33,274 nt of DNA, taken from Bacillus hominis (GTDB lineage Bacteria; Bacillota; Bacilli; Bacillales; Bacillaceae_G). The stretch covers positions 1-33,274 of the forward strand of contig NZ_BOQD01000129.1 of NCBI RefSeq assembly GCF_018332515.1, given 5' to 3'. The position numbers and the translations under genes were made by a program. Of the stretch, positions 22,987 to 32,671 are shown piece after piece (the first letter of the stretch is position 1; every line of letters starts with the position of its first letter). A model generated the notes under the pieces. The model was given only the letters and a program-made list of their open reading frames with translations. It did not search any database and was not told the DNA's origin.

Positions 22987-24225
22987 TTGTCAACACTTCG
23001 TGAAGAAGCACTTCACATGCATAAAGTGCATCAAGGAAAATTAGAAACTGTATCAAAAGTAAAAGTAGAAAATGCAAAAGATTTAAGTCTTGCATATTCT
23101 CCAGGGGTTGCAGAGCCTTGTAAAGAAATTTATGACGATAAAAGTAAGGTATATGAATATACAATGAAGGGAAATATGGTAGCAGTTGTGACAGATGGAA
23201 CGGCTGTACTTGGTCTTGGTAACATTGGACCTGAAGCATCTCTTCCAGTAATGGAAGGTAAAGCTGTATTATTCAAGAGCTTTGCTGGTGTAGATGCATT
23301 CCCGATTGCCTTAAATACAAACGATGTAGATAAAATTGTTGAAACTGTAAAATTAATGGAGCCAACTTTTGGCGGTGTAAACTTAGAAGATATCGCAGCA
23401 CCAAACTGCTTCGTTATTGAAGAACGTTTGAAAAAAGAGACAAACATTCCGATATTCCATGATGATCAACACGGAACAGCTATCGTAACAGTAGCAGGCC
23501 TTGTGAACGCGTTGAAGTTAGTTGGAAAGAAAATGTCTGACATTAAAGTTGTCGCAAATGGTGCAGGTGCAGCAGGTATTGCAATCATTAAACTTTTATA
23601 TCGCTATGGTGTACGTGACGTTATTATGTGTGACCGTAAAGGTGCAATCTATGAAGGTCGTCCTGTCGGTATGAATCCGGTGAAAGATGAAGTTGCAAAA
23701 TATACAAATAAGAATCGTATAGAAGGTTCTTTAGCTGACGTTTTACAAGGTGCGGACGTATTCATTGGTGTATCTGCAGCAGGTGCATTAACTGAAGAGA
23801 TGGTTCGTACAATGAATGACGATGCAATTATTTTTGCAATGGCGAATCCGGTTCCAGAAATTATGCCAGAATTGGCAAAAGCAGCGGGCGCAGCTGTTGT
23901 TGGAACAGGTCGTTCTGACTTCCCGAACCAAGTAAATAATGTACTAGCGTTCCCAGGTATTTTCCGCGGTGCACTTGATGTACATGCGACGCAAATTAAT
24001 GAAGAAATGAAGATGGCAGCTGTACAAGCCATTGCGGAGCTTGTATCAGAGGATGAGTTGAGTGCAGACCATATCATTCCAGCGCCGTTTGACGCGCGTG
24101 TAGCGCCTCAAGTAGCGGCTTACGTTGCGAAAGCAGCAATGGAGACAGGAGTAGCTCGCCGTCAAGTAGATCCAAATGAAGTCGCTGAGAAAACAAAACA
24201 ATTAGCGCTGATTGGTAAAGAATAA
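22987..24225 (+). CDS. ytsJ: Malic enzyme, YtsJ type
   Basis: Oxidative decarboxylation of L-malate to pyruvate and CO2. YtsJ of B. subtilis is the NADP-preferring housekeeping form, giving NADPH for biosynthesis. The 412-residue sequence has the malic N-terminal domain with YSPGVAEPC, NMVAVVTDGTAVLGLGNIGP and the catalytic Lys in EGKAVLFKSFAGVDAFPI. The divalent-metal site is EDIAAPNCF and FHDDQHGTAIV. The Rossmann loop is VVANGAGAAGIAI. I place the start at TTG 22987 (MSTLREEAL), with GAGGAG about 10 nt upstream. The regulator gene follows after 14 nt, so both are co-transcribed. Coenzyme preference is inferred from similarity. Confidence 0.95.
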   Translation: MSTLREEALHMHKVHQGKLETVSKVKVENAKDLSLAYSPGVAEPCKEIYDDKSKVYEYTMKGNMVAVVTDGTAVLGLGNIGPEASLPVMEGKAVLFKSFAGVDAFPIALNTNDVDKIVETVKLMEPTFGGVNLEDIAAPNCFVIEERLKKETNIPIFHDDQHGTAIVTVAGLVNALKLVGKKMSDIKVVANGAGAAGIAIIKLLYRYGVRDVIMCDRKGAIYEGRPVGMNPVKDEVAKYTNKNRIEGSLADVLQGADVFIGVSAAGALTEEMVRTMNDDAIIFAMANPVPEIMPELAKAAGAAVVGTGRSDFPNQVNNVLAFPGIFRGALDVHATQINEEMKMAAVQAIAELVSEDELSADHIIPAPFDARVAPQVAAYVAKAAMETGVARRQVDPNEVAEKTKQLALIGKE

Positions 24226-24239
24226 GCGAGGAATTTCCA

Positions 24240-24884
24240 TTGACATCATCAAATACAAAAGTATATCTCGAAATTGTAAAAAAAATCCGTTCCATTATGG
24301 AAGAGGATTGTTTAGTAGCGGGGGATCGTTTGCCATCAGAGCGTGAGTTAAGTTCACGCTTAAATGTTGGACGTTCCTCTGTAAGAGAAGCATTACGTGC
24401 TTTAGAACTGGTAGGATTAATTGAAACGAGACGTGGTGAGGGGACGTTTATTCGAAACTTTTACGATAACGGTCTTGTACAATTAATCGCTCCGTTTCTA
24501 TTGCAAGATGAGAAAACAATTCGTGATTTATTACAAACAAAACGATTGCTTGAAAAAGATATGATTCGAATTGTGTGTAATTTACCGAAAGAAACGTTTT
24601 CTAAAGTACTAAGTAAGTTACATCAAGTGCTTGAAGGAAATGAAAGCTCAATTCCAACGCTGCATCAAACGTTCTTTAAAACACTTATTGAACAAGTCGA
24701 TAATTATTTACTATATCGCATTTGGATGATCGTAAATGATTACGTCGCAACTCTTTCTTGTGAAGTTTCAGGAGATTCTATCGAAATGTATAGAAAGCTT
24801 TATGCTACTTTGGAAGCGAAGCAGGAAAATGATGCACTAAAAATTTACGATGAATTAGTAGAGAATATACAGTTTCACTCGTAA
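24240..24884 (+). CDS. FadR-subfamily GntR transcriptional regulator
   Basis: A 214-residue regulator. The N-terminal winged helix (about 1-75) has the GntR hallmark PSERELSSRLNVGRSSVREALRALELVGLIETRRGEGTFI. The C-terminal all-helical FCD domain (about 80-214) is a little short and lacks an obvious Asp-His-His metal pattern, so its ligand may be an organic acid or acyl-CoA. The start is TTG 24240, preceded by GAGGAATTT. It lies between malic enzyme and accD. A FadR-like palindrome stands at the malic enzyme promoter, so autoregulation of the operon is likely; the sign of control and the ligand are unknown. Confidence 0.9.
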   Translation: MTSSNTKVYLEIVKKIRSIMEEDCLVAGDRLPSERELSSRLNVGRSSVREALRALELVGLIETRRGEGTFIRNFYDNGLVQLIAPFLLQDEKTIRDLLQTKRLLEKDMIRIVCNLPKETFSKVLSKLHQVLEGNESSIPTLHQTFFKTLIEQVDNYLLYRIWMIVNDYVATLSCEVSGDSIEMYRKLYATLEAKQENDALKIYDELVENIQFHS

Positions 24885-25069
24885 TGTATAAAATTTGTCG
24901 AAATGACCATGACACGTTATGACAAACATTCTACCGCATAGCGGTTAAAGTTAAACGTAAAGAGAGAGGTTATTAGACAGATTGAGAAGATAAGGCTAAC
25001 ATCAAACTTTGGTGTTAGCCCCGTTTTCTTCTTACGCTAACCTTAGCTCTCAACGAAGGGGGTCAAATT
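24885..25069 (+). promoter_or_regulatory. Structured accDA leader with hairpin
   Basis: GGCTAACATC (24994-25003) pairs with GGTGTTAGCC (25011-25020) and is followed by CCGTTTTCTTC, like a weak terminator. GAGAGAGGTTA upstream (about 24963) can also pair with TAACCTTAGCTCTC downstream (25038-25051), enclosing that hairpin. Upstream are three ATGAC repeats (24903-24923), a small ACCGC-ATA-GCGGT hairpin (24933-24945) and a weak promoter match (TTGTCG 24895, TATGAC 24918). It could end the regulator transcript and attenuate or initiate accDA. The mechanism is inferred. Confidence 0.5.
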
Positions 25070-25939
25070 GTGCTAAGAGATTTATTCGTGAAAAAGAAAA
25101 AGTATGCTGCAATACCTTCAGAACAAGTACGAAAAGATGTACCAGATGGCGTTATGACAAAATGTCCGAAATGTAAAAAAATCATGTATACGAAAGAAGT
25201 TCTGAAAAATTTAAAAGTATGTGTGAACTGTGGATATCATCATCCTATGAATGCATGGGAGCGCCTTGATAGTATATTGGACGAAGGGTCATTCCGTGAG
25301 TATGACAAAGAAATGGTTTCATTAAATCCACTCGAGTTTCCAGGATATGAAGAGAAATTAGAGAACGATCGTAAGAAGACTGAATTGAATGAAGCGGTTG
25401 TAACTGGTGAAGGAACAATTGATGACATGCTTGTTGTTGTTGCAGTAATGGATTCTCGTTTTCGAATGGGGAGCATGGGCTCTGTTGTAGGAGAAAAAAT
25501 TGCCCGTGCGGTTGAAAAGGCATACGACTTACAAGTTCCATTTATTATCTTTACTGCTTCGGGTGGTGCCCGTATGCAAGAAGGTATATTAAGTTTAATG
25601 CAAATGGCAAAAACAAGCGTAGCTTTGAAAAAGCATAGTAATGCAGGAGGATTATTTATTTCTGTTATGACTCACCCAACGACGGGCGGGGTTTCAGCGA
25701 GTTTCGCTTCACTTGGTGATTATAATCTTGCAGAGCCAGGTGCACTTATCGGATTTGCTGGTAGACGTGTAATTGAACAAACAGTGCGTGAGAAACTACC
25801 GGAAGATTTCCAAACGGCAGAATTCTTACTAGAGCACGGTCAATTAGATGCGGTGGTGCATCGTGATGATATGAGAGAATCACTTCGCAAGATTTTAGAA
25901 GTTCATCAAGGAGGGGAAATGGCTGTATGGCAGAGCTAG
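25070..25939 (+). CDS. accD: Acetyl-CoA carboxylase carboxyltransferase subunit beta
   Basis: AccD forms with AccA the carboxyltransferase that moves CO2 from carboxybiotin to acetyl-CoA, giving malonyl-CoA, the first committed step of fatty-acid synthesis. The 289-residue protein has the zinc ribbon CPKC-x15-CVNC (Cys32, 35, 51, 54). The crotonase-like core has [22 protein letters not shown] and [16 protein letters not shown]. The GTG start follows AAGGGGG. Its end overlaps the accA start by 13 nt, typical for equal production of both subunits. A structured leader precedes it. Confidence 0.97.
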   Translation: MLRDLFVKKKKYAAIPSEQVRKDVPDGVMTKCPKCKKIMYTKEVLKNLKVCVNCGYHHPMNAWERLDSILDEGSFREYDKEMVSLNPLEFPGYEEKLENDRKKTELNEAVVTGEGTIDDMLVVVAVMDSRFRMGSMGSVVGEKIARAVEKAYDLQVPFIIFTASGGARMQEGILSLMQMAKTSVALKKHSNAGGLFISVMTHPTTGGVSASFASLGDYNLAEPGALIGFAGRRVIEQTVREKLPEDFQTAEFLLEHGQLDAVVHRDDMRESLRKILEVHQGGEMAVWQS

Positions 25940-26901
25940 AATTTGAAAAACCAGTTGTTGAGCTAAGAAATAAGATTCGTGAACTGAAAGACTATACGAA
26001 AAACAGCCAGATGGACTTCAGTGAGGAGATTCGTATTTTGGAAGACAAGCTAGAAAAATTAGAGGAAGATATATACGGCAATATGAAAGTATGGGACCGT
26101 GTTCAAATTGCTCGTCATGCAGAACGACCGACAACGCTCGATTATATTGAGCACTTATTTACTAATTTTTTTGAATGTCATGGAGATCGCCTATTTGGCG
26201 ACGATGCAGCGATTGTCGGCGGCATTGCGAAATATAAAGGGATGCCTGTAACTGTAATTGGGCATCAGCGCGGAAAAGATACGAAAGAAAATATTCGTCG
26301 TAATTTTGGGATGCCTCATCCAGAAGGATATCGAAAAGCACTGCGTCTAATGAAACAAGCGGAAAAGTTTAATCGTCCTATTATTTGTTTCATCGATACG
26401 AAGGGAGCTTATCCTGGTAAAGCAGCTGAAGAACGTGGACAAAGTGAAGCCATCGCTCGCAATTTATTTGAGATGGCAGGTTTAACAGTACCTGTTGTTT
26501 GTATCGTTATCGGTGAAGGTGGTAGCGGTGGTGCGTTAGGTCTTGGAGTAGGAGATTACATTCATATGCTAGAAAATTCCACTTATTCTGTTATTACACC
26601 AGAGGGTGCGGCGGCAATTCTTTGGAAAGACGCTGGTAAAGCAAAAGAAGCTGCAGAAGCGATGAAAATAACAGCATTAGATTTGAAAGAATTAGGTGTA
26701 ATTGACGAAATTATTCCAGAGGCAAAAGGCGGAGCGCATCGTAATATTTTAAAACAGTCAGAAAATATAGATTTAATGCTTAAGAAAACTTTTGAACAAT
26801 TAAACGGAATTTCGAAAGATGAATTAATCGAAAAACGTTATGAAAAATATATGAAAATTGGGCAAGTTTCGTTTTCAAACGCTTCCATTGGGATAAAATA
26901 A
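25927..26901 (+). CDS. accA: Acetyl-CoA carboxylase carboxyltransferase subunit alpha
   Basis: The partner of AccD in the carboxyltransferase heterotetramer. It has 324 residues, the normal length. An N-terminal helical region (about 1-50, [18 protein letters not shown]) leads to the crotonase-like domain. Conserved segments include [74 protein letters not shown] and the oxyanion Gly-rich loop [15 protein letters not shown]. The ATG lies inside the accD end, with AAGGAGGGG just upstream. The operon ends at a strong terminator before pfkA. Confidence 0.97.
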   Translation: MAELEFEKPVVELRNKIRELKDYTKNSQMDFSEEIRILEDKLEKLEEDIYGNMKVWDRVQIARHAERPTTLDYIEHLFTNFFECHGDRLFGDDAAIVGGIAKYKGMPVTVIGHQRGKDTKENIRRNFGMPHPEGYRKALRLMKQAEKFNRPIICFIDTKGAYPGKAAEERGQSEAIARNLFEMAGLTVPVVCIVIGEGGSGGALGLGVGDYIHMLENSTYSVITPEGAAAILWKDAGKAKEAAEAMKITALDLKELGVIDEIIPEAKGGAHRNILKQSENIDLMLKKTFEQLNGISKDELIEKRYEKYMKIGQVSFSNASIGIK

Positions 26902-26902
26902 T

Positions 26903-26940
26903 AAAAGCGTGCGTTCCTCTTCGCGAATGCACGTTTTTAT
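26903..26940 (+). terminator. Terminator after accA
   Basis: AAAAGCGTGCGTTC pairs with GAATGCACGTTTTT (two G-U pairs), followed by a T-run. Confidence 0.85.
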
Positions 26941-26963
26941 TATGAAAAGACACATCTTCTCCA

Positions 26964-26993
26964 TTGTGTTTTTATATTTTTTCGTGTTATTTT
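26964..26993 (+). promoter_or_regulatory. Candidate pfkA promoter
   Basis: -35 TTGTGT (26964-26969), an 18-bp spacer and an extended -10 TGTTATTTT (26985-26993). The -10 is imperfect; TATTAT at 26993-26998 is an alternative. Confidence 0.4.
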
Positions 26994-27023
26994 ATTATAA
27001 GGCAAATAATCTTTATGAGGTGA

Positions 27024-27989
<966 letters not shown>

Positions 27990-28042
27990 TCGGCTTAATG
28001 TCAGATATTTGGGAACGGTTTCATAATTTTCGGAGGTGCAAT

Positions 28043-29800
28043 ATGCGTAAAACTAAAATTGTATGTACTATAGGTCCTGCTAGTGAAAGTATTGAGAAAT
28101 TAGAACAATTAATCGAAGCGGGTATGAACGTTGCTCGTTTAAACTTCTCTCATGGTAGCCATGAAGAGCACGGAGCTCGTATTAAAAACATTCGTGAAGC
28201 TTCAAAGAAAACTGGTAAAACAGTTGGTATTTTACTTGATACAAAAGGTCCAGAAATCCGTACTCACGACTTCGTAGACGGACAAGCTGAGCTTGTAACA
28301 GGTGCTGAAGTAGTTCTTTCTACTGAGCAAGTATTAGGTACTGCAGAGAAGTTCTCTGTATCTTACGCTGGTCTTTATGACGATGTTGACCCAGGTTCTC
28401 GTATTCTAATCGATGACGGTCTTATCGAACTAGAAGTAATCGAAAAAGCTGACGGAAACATCCGTACAAAAGTATTAAACAGCGGAACTGTAAAAAATAA
28501 AAAAGGTGTTAACGTACCAAACGTAAGCATTAAGCTTCCTGGTATCACTGAAAAAGACGTAAAAGATATCGTTTTCGGTATCGAGCAAAAAGTTGATTTC
28601 ATCGCAGCATCTTTCGTACGTAAAGCATCTGACGTATTAGAAATTCGTGAATTATTAGAAGGGCATAACGCTCAATACATTCAAATCGTACCAAAAATTG
28701 AAAACCAAGAAGGTATCGACAACATCGATTCAATCTTAGAAGTTTCTGACGGTTTAATGGTTGCTCGTGGTGATATGGGTGTAGAAATTCCACCAGAAGA
28801 AGTACCATTAGTACAAAAGCGTCTAATCAAAAAATGTAACGTATTAGGCAAACCAGTTATTACTGCAACACAAATGTTAGATTCTATGCAACGTAACCCA
28901 CGTCCAACTCGTGCGGAAGCAAGTGACGTAGCGAACGCAATCTTCGATGGAACAGATGCAATTATGCTTTCGGGTGAAACTGCTGCGGGTCAATACCCTG
29001 TAGAAGCTGTAACAATGATGGCTAACATTGCAGTACGTGTTGAAAAATCATTACAATATGAAGATATGTTCAAAAAACGTATTAAAGAGTTCACTCCAAC
29101 AATTACAGATGCAATTAGCCAATCTGTTGCGCACACAGCACTTGCTCTTGATGTAGCTGCAATCGTAGCTCCAACAGAAAGTGGACATACTGCGAAAATG
29201 ATCTCTAAATACCGTCCGAAATCTCCAATCGTAGCTGTAACAACTGACGAGCAAGTAGGACGTCGTCTTGCACTTGTTTGGGGTGTACAAGCATTTATGG
29301 CTGATAAGCGTGCAACTTCTACTGACGAAATGTTAGATACTGCAATTCAAACAGGTATGGATGCAGGTCTAATTGGACTTGGAGACACTGTAGTAATCAC
29401 TGCTGGTGTTCCAGTTGCTGAAACTGGTACAACAAACTTAATGAAAATCCACGTTGTTGGTGAAGAAGTTGCTAAAGGACAAGGGATTGGTCGTAAAGCT
29501 GCAAAAGGTAAAGTAGTTGTAGCGAAAACAGCTGCTGAAGCTGTAGCGAACGTAAACAAAGGTGATATCCTTGTTACAACAAGCACTGATAAAGATATGA
29601 TTCCTGCAATTGAAAAAGCTGCTGCTCTAGTTGTAGAAGAAGGCGGTCTAACAAGCCATGCAGCTGTTGTAGGTGTATCAATCGGTATTCCTGTTATCGT
29701 TGGTGTAAATGGCGTAACAACAACTTTAAAAAGTGGCCAAGAAGTAACAGTTGATGCAGCACGCGGAATTGTTTATAATGGACATGCGGAAGTGCTATAA
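28043..29800 (+). CDS. pyk: Pyruvate kinase with C-terminal PEP-utiliser-like domain
   Basis: Pyk converts phosphoenolpyruvate and ADP to pyruvate and ATP. The 585-residue protein is the long Bacillus form. The barrel ([27 protein letters not shown] with Arg32, Asn34, Ser36, His37) is interrupted by the B-domain (about 70-170). The active-site stretches [12 protein letters not shown] and [15 protein letters not shown] are intact. The extra C-terminal domain (about 475-585, [16 protein letters not shown] ... [11 protein letters not shown]) resembles the phosphohistidine domain of PEP-utilising enzymes. ATG 28043 follows CGGAGGTGCAAT; an ATG at 27998 is rejected for lack of a site. Confidence 0.97.
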   Translation: MRKTKIVCTIGPASESIEKLEQLIEAGMNVARLNFSHGSHEEHGARIKNIREASKKTGKTVGILLDTKGPEIRTHDFVDGQAELVTGAEVVLSTEQVLGTAEKFSVSYAGLYDDVDPGSRILIDDGLIELEVIEKADGNIRTKVLNSGTVKNKKGVNVPNVSIKLPGITEKDVKDIVFGIEQKVDFIAASFVRKASDVLEIRELLEGHNAQYIQIVPKIENQEGIDNIDSILEVSDGLMVARGDMGVEIPPEEVPLVQKRLIKKCNVLGKPVITATQMLDSMQRNPRPTRAEASDVANAIFDGTDAIMLSGETAAGQYPVEAVTMMANIAVRVEKSLQYEDMFKKRIKEFTPTITDAISQSVAHTALALDVAAIVAPTESGHTAKMISKYRPKSPIVAVTTDEQVGRRLALVWGVQAFMADKRATSTDEMLDTAIQTGMDAGLIGLGDTVVITAGVPVAETGTTNLMKIHVVGEEVAKGQGIGRKAAKGKVVVAKTAAEAVANVNKGDILVTTSTDKDMIPAIEKAAALVVEEGGLTSHAAVVGVSIGIPVIVGVNGVTTTLKSGQEVTVDAARGIVYNGHAEVL

Positions 29801-29810
29801 GAAGTAATAC

Positions 29811-29844
29811 GGAGAGAAGGGGTGGAGTCCTTCTCTTTTTTTTA
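29811..29844 (+). terminator. Terminator after pyk
   Basis: AGAGAAGG pairs with CCTTCTCT around an 8-nt loop, followed by eight or so T. Confidence 0.9.
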
Positions 29845-30033
29845 CACAAAAAGAGAGATAGATAGCTTGAAAAGCCTGAAAATGCTTTAAAAAGCGTTTC
29901 TTATAGAGTTTTAATGGGGAAAGGTTGTTTCTCTTTTGTGGAGCTTATAAGAGCGTTGTGAGTGCTTTAAAGATAATGTTAGAAGAGATAATGTTTGAGT
30001 TTTTTTGATCGAATATGAAAGGAGTGTGGAGCT

Positions 30034-30423
30034 GTGAAATGGTTGTTATTTTTACTTATTTTAATACCTGCGATTGAGATTACGGTCTTAATTGGATCAA
30101 GTCATGTAATAGGCTTATGGTCTACGTTCGCTATGATTGTATTTACAGGTATTGTAGGTGTGTATTTGGCAAAACGACAAGGGTTTAAAGTGCTTAGAGA
30201 GATTCAATTTAGGTTAAATAGAGGAGAAATGCCGGGTGATGCCGTCCTAGATGGTATTTTTGTCTTTATAGGAGGTATTCTTTTAGTACTTCCTGGATAC
30301 GTGACGGATATAATAGGTTTTATCTTTGTTATTCCTGTAACGAGGGCTTTATTAAAGCCGCTTGTTATGAAGTGGATGGAATGGAAGTTTAGAAAGAAAT
30401 CTACTATTATTGTTCAGAAATAG
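30034..30423 (+). CDS. fxsA: FxsA family membrane protein
   Basis: A 129-residue inner-membrane protein (YtzA in B. subtilis). FxsA of E. coli modulates exclusion of phage T7 by the F factor; the normal role is unknown. Hydrophobic segments are at about residues 3-20, 26-46 and 75-105. The family hallmarks are seen: LFLLILIPAIEITVLI, FTGIVGVYLAKRQGFKVLREIQFRLNRGEMPGDAVLDG and GGILLVLPGYVTDIIGF. The GTG start has AAAGGAG upstream. The stop codon is inside the left stem of its terminator. Monocistronic. Confidence 0.93.
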   Translation: MKWLLFLLILIPAIEITVLIGSSHVIGLWSTFAMIVFTGIVGVYLAKRQGFKVLREIQFRLNRGEMPGDAVLDGIFVFIGGILLVLPGYVTDIIGFIFVIPVTRALLKPLVMKWMEWKFRKKSTIIVQK

Positions 30424-30460
30424 TGCTTAGATTATAGCGATCTAAGCACTATTTTTTTTA
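30419..30460 (+). terminator. Terminator after fxsA
   Basis: A perfect 14-bp stem AATAGTGCTTAGAT / ATCTAAGCACTATT with a 7-nt loop, then six or more T. The TAG stop codon is part of the stem. Confidence 0.9.
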
Positions 30461-30469
30461 TCCTGAAAA

Positions 30470-30610
30470 AGCCTAATTGGTGCCGGGGATTAAAGTGTTG
30501 TTTTATCCGGCCATTTGCCGGACAGTAAGACTCCTGCTTTAAAATTCGGCGAATGCGAGGAAGTTAGGTGGGGGATAATAATCAGTGGGGATGAACACCC
30601 CCGCTTTATT
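30470..30610 (+). repeat. Interspersed repeat copy B
   Basis: Related to copy A at 32161 in the same orientation. Shared blocks are AGCCtAATTGGTG, TTTATCC-GG, GGACAGTAA, GAGGAAGTTAGGTGGGGGATAA, AATCAGTGGG and ACACCCCCGC. It contains a TCCGGC / GCCGGA hairpin (30506-30522) and lacks the long direct-repeat ends. It fills the first part of the 552-bp gap 30424-30975. The rest of that gap is AT-rich, with the ytvI terminator and a palindrome. Confidence 0.7.
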
Positions 30611-30836
30611 GTGTTCCTTATGTATTTTCGATTCGATATTTAATTCTTAACGTTATATATAAGATTAAGTAGCATTAAGAAATGGTATAAGAGTGGAAAA
30701 ATTGTTGGTGAAAAGTCTTCTCTTATGTTATTTTGTATATTTATTCATTTACATAAAAAGTAATAAATGTAAGTAATAATTATGAAATAAATAGAATAAA
30801 AATGTAAAAATACCACGAAATATGCGTTTTCTATGC

Positions 30837-30878
30837 AAAAAACAAGAGAATTATCCTTTTTTAGGAAATCCTCTCGTT
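30837..30878 (-). terminator. ytvI terminator
   Basis: On the minus strand AACGAGAGGATTTCC pairs with GGATAATTCTCTTGTT (G-U pairs fold only in this orientation), followed by TTTTTT. It lies about 100 nt past the ytvI stop. Confidence 0.75.
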
Positions 30879-30913
30879 TGAAATGTAAGTAATATAAAAA
30901 TAAGTACAATGAA

Positions 30914-30940
30914 TAATCAGTGGGAATTTCCCACTGATTA
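30914..30940. repeat. 27-bp perfect palindrome, possible repeat remnant
   Basis: TAATCAGTGGGAA and TTCCCACTGATTA flank a single T. The half-site AATCAGTGGG is also in repeat copy B and, as GATCAGTGGG, in copy A. It may be an end fragment of that repeat family or a 3'-UTR hairpin of ytvI. Confidence 0.5.
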
Positions 30941-30975
30941 CAGTTGATGTTTTGTTGTGTATGAATTAGAAAATA

Positions 30976-32094
30976 TTATTTTGATGGTGAGCCTTTAATG
31001 AATTTCCATAAGTCGTGGAATACATGAGCTTTGTGTAATGTATTAAGTAGTACTAATATGACTGGACCGATGATTAATCCTAAAAAACCAAAGAGCTTAA
31101 AGCCGACAAATAGAGCGATGAGTGTCGCTAATGGATCGAGTCCAATATTAGATGAAAGTACTTTTGGCTCCATGATTTGTCTTTGGACAATCACGACGAT
31201 GTATAGGATGAGAAGACCGATGGCGAATGCAGTATCGCCTGTGAAAAATACGTATATAACCCAAGGAACGAAGACGGCTCCAGTTCCTAAATACGGGAGT
31301 AAATCTACAACCCCTGTAATAATCGCGATAGTAATTGCGTATGGCACGCGTAATATTAAAAGGCCGATTAGTACAATGATAGTTGTCATAGATACGAGTG
31401 TAAGTTGTGCTTTAACAAAACCAAACAAAGCTTTTCTTAAATCGACAAAAATAGTTTTTCCGTATCCATGTACACGATTAGGTAGAAGTTTTCTTACTTT
31501 ATGAGCAAGACGATGCCAATCGTAACTAATGAAGAAAGTGGCTAATAAGACAAATACAAGGACAGTTAAAGTTGTTGGTAATGCACTAATGAAATTTGTT
31601 AACCCACTTATGATGGCGGTTAAAAGTTCTTTCATTTGTGTCGTTGCTTCGGTACCTAAGTTTTGAATGTTTTGTGTAATAGTGTATCGCTGTGGTTCTC
31701 CGAGATGATTAAATTTAGAAATTAAATCATCATAGAGAGGCATAATATGATTAAGTGCAAAATCTTGGGCGAATGCAACGATATCTGGAAACTTCACTGT
31801 AACAATTTGTAGTAAGTATGTTGTGGCAGAGATTGCTTCAGTTACAAGGTATGTAACAAGTCCAACGATAGCCCCGAATACGAGAATTAAGCTAACGAGT
31901 ACCGATAACGCACGAGGAAATTGTAGTTTTTGATTAAGGAAATTGACGACAGGATTAATCAAATAAGCGAATGCAAAAGCAATAATAAAAGGGTAAATAA
32001 GGCCTGACATGTAAAGTAAGGCATAGAACCCAGCTACCGTTGCTACAATGACGAATATGAGTCGTAATATCATATATAGTAAGTTTCGGTTCAA
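30976..32094 (-). CDS. ytvI: AI-2E family transporter, sporulation membrane protein YtvI
   Basis: A 372-residue polytopic membrane protein of the AI-2E (PerM-like) family with about seven or eight membrane segments. A pair of segments stands at the N-terminus (about 10-50), a segment at about 60-80, and a large central loop at about 90-150 (KFPDIVAFAQDFALNHIMPLYDDL). The rest lies at 150-360. The family region GVVDLLPYLGTGAVFVPWVIY and MEPKVLSSNIGLDPLATLIALFVGFKLFG are clear. In B. subtilis YtvI is listed among sporulation membrane proteins; the substrate is unknown. The TTG start follows GGGAGGT. The 577-bp gap upstream holds a repeat and hairpins. Confidence 0.92.
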   Translation of the reverse strand: MNRNLLYMILRLIFVIVATVAGFYALLYMSGLIYPFIIAFAFAYLINPVVNFLNQKLQFPRALSVLVSLILVFGAIVGLVTYLVTEAISATTYLLQIVTVKFPDIVAFAQDFALNHIMPLYDDLISKFNHLGEPQRYTITQNIQNLGTEATTQMKELLTAIISGLTNFISALPTTLTVLVFVLLATFFISYDWHRLAHKVRKLLPNRVHGYGKTIFVDLRKALFGFVKAQLTLVSMTTIIVLIGLLILRVPYAITIAIITGVVDLLPYLGTGAVFVPWVIYVFFTGDTAFAIGLLILYIVVIVQRQIMEPKVLSSNIGLDPLATLIALFVGFKLFGFLGLIIGPVILVLLNTLHKAHVFHDLWKFIKGSPSK

Positions 32095-32160
32095 AGATGT
32101 ATACCTCCCATTCCAATTTGGATTATCCTAATTCGTTCAACTTATAACTAGTGAGATTCA

Positions 32161-32328
32161 CTGATCAAAGTTTCACTTTATCCCGCTATTAACGGGCAGT
32201 AAACCTCCCACCCAAAAATGCGGCTGGAGCAAAGAAGTTAGGTGGGAGATAAACTGCCCGTAAAAGCCCGATTGGTGAAGGCTAATGATCAGTGGGAAAT
32301 GCCCCCGCTGATCAAAGTTTCACTTTAT
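32161..32328 (+). repeat. Interspersed repeat copy A, bounded by 21-bp direct repeats
   Basis: Both ends carry the same 21 bp, beginning CTGATCAAAGTTTCAC (32161-32181 and 32308-32328). Inside, CGGGCAGT (32193-32200) and CTCCCACC (32205-32212) pair with GGTGGGAG (32241-32248) and ACTGCCCG (32253-32260), giving a stable two-part hairpin. A CCCG/CGGG hairpin stands at the left. The size and style recall the bcr1-type repeats of the B. cereus group (from memory). It lies between divergent ytvI and ytwI. Confidence 0.85.
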
Positions 32329-32331
32329 GTT

Positions 32332-32408
32332 ATAGTGGAATGATGGATTTAGCCTGCTTTTGTAGCGGATTCATGACTACAGAAGCCTGTTGGTGATGCT
32401 TCTACTAT
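32332..32408. other. Long imperfect hairpin next to repeat A
   Basis: The inner stem GCTTTTGTAG (32356-32365) pairs with CTACAGAAGC (32377-32386). The outer arms ATAGTGGAATGATG and GATGCTTCTACTAT also largely pair, giving a structure of about 77 nt that starts 3 bp after the repeat end. Confidence 0.5.
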
Positions 32409-32426
32409 ATGGTAAAAAATTCATTT

Positions 32427-32474
32427 TCTCTCCTTTTTATTTTACCTGTTTCTTATTATAAAAGAAAGGAGAGA
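32427..32474. other. Inverted repeat in the ytvI-ytwI gap
   Basis: TCTCTCCTTT (32427-32436) pairs exactly with AAAGGAGAGA (32465-32474), with further TTTTAT/ATAAAA pairing inside. It has no clear T-tract; role unknown. The remaining bases to 32671 are AT-rich and include a perfect TTGACA (32576-32581). Its nearest -10-like element, TATAAC at 32603, is spaced too far (21 bp). Confidence 0.45.
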
Positions 32475-32671
32475 CATCCGCTTTTAAATGTATATGCATG
32501 CTTTATTTTTTCTGGTTAAAGTCTTGTTTGTAATTTTGAAATGCATATGAAAATCCATTCGTTTCTTTATTATAATTGACAAATATGAATCGATATAGCA
32601 TGTATAACGATAGGTTTAAAGGTATTTTTGTTTGGAAACAAGTTCATTATTTTCAGAAAGGAAGTGCAATC

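Noticed and set aside
23649-24077. 142-codon open frame antisense to the malic enzyme
   Set aside because: A shadow of a highly expressed gene; Ser/Thr/Ala-rich, with no start signal.
27998-28042. 15-codon N-terminal extension of Pyk
   Set aside because: CGGAGGTG before 28043 and the universal [12 protein letters not shown] start fix the shorter form.
31031-31504. 157-codon open frame antisense to ytvI
   Set aside because: The frame mirrors the codon bias of the membrane-protein gene, has no ribosome binding site, and is Thr/Ser/Pro-rich without family resemblance.
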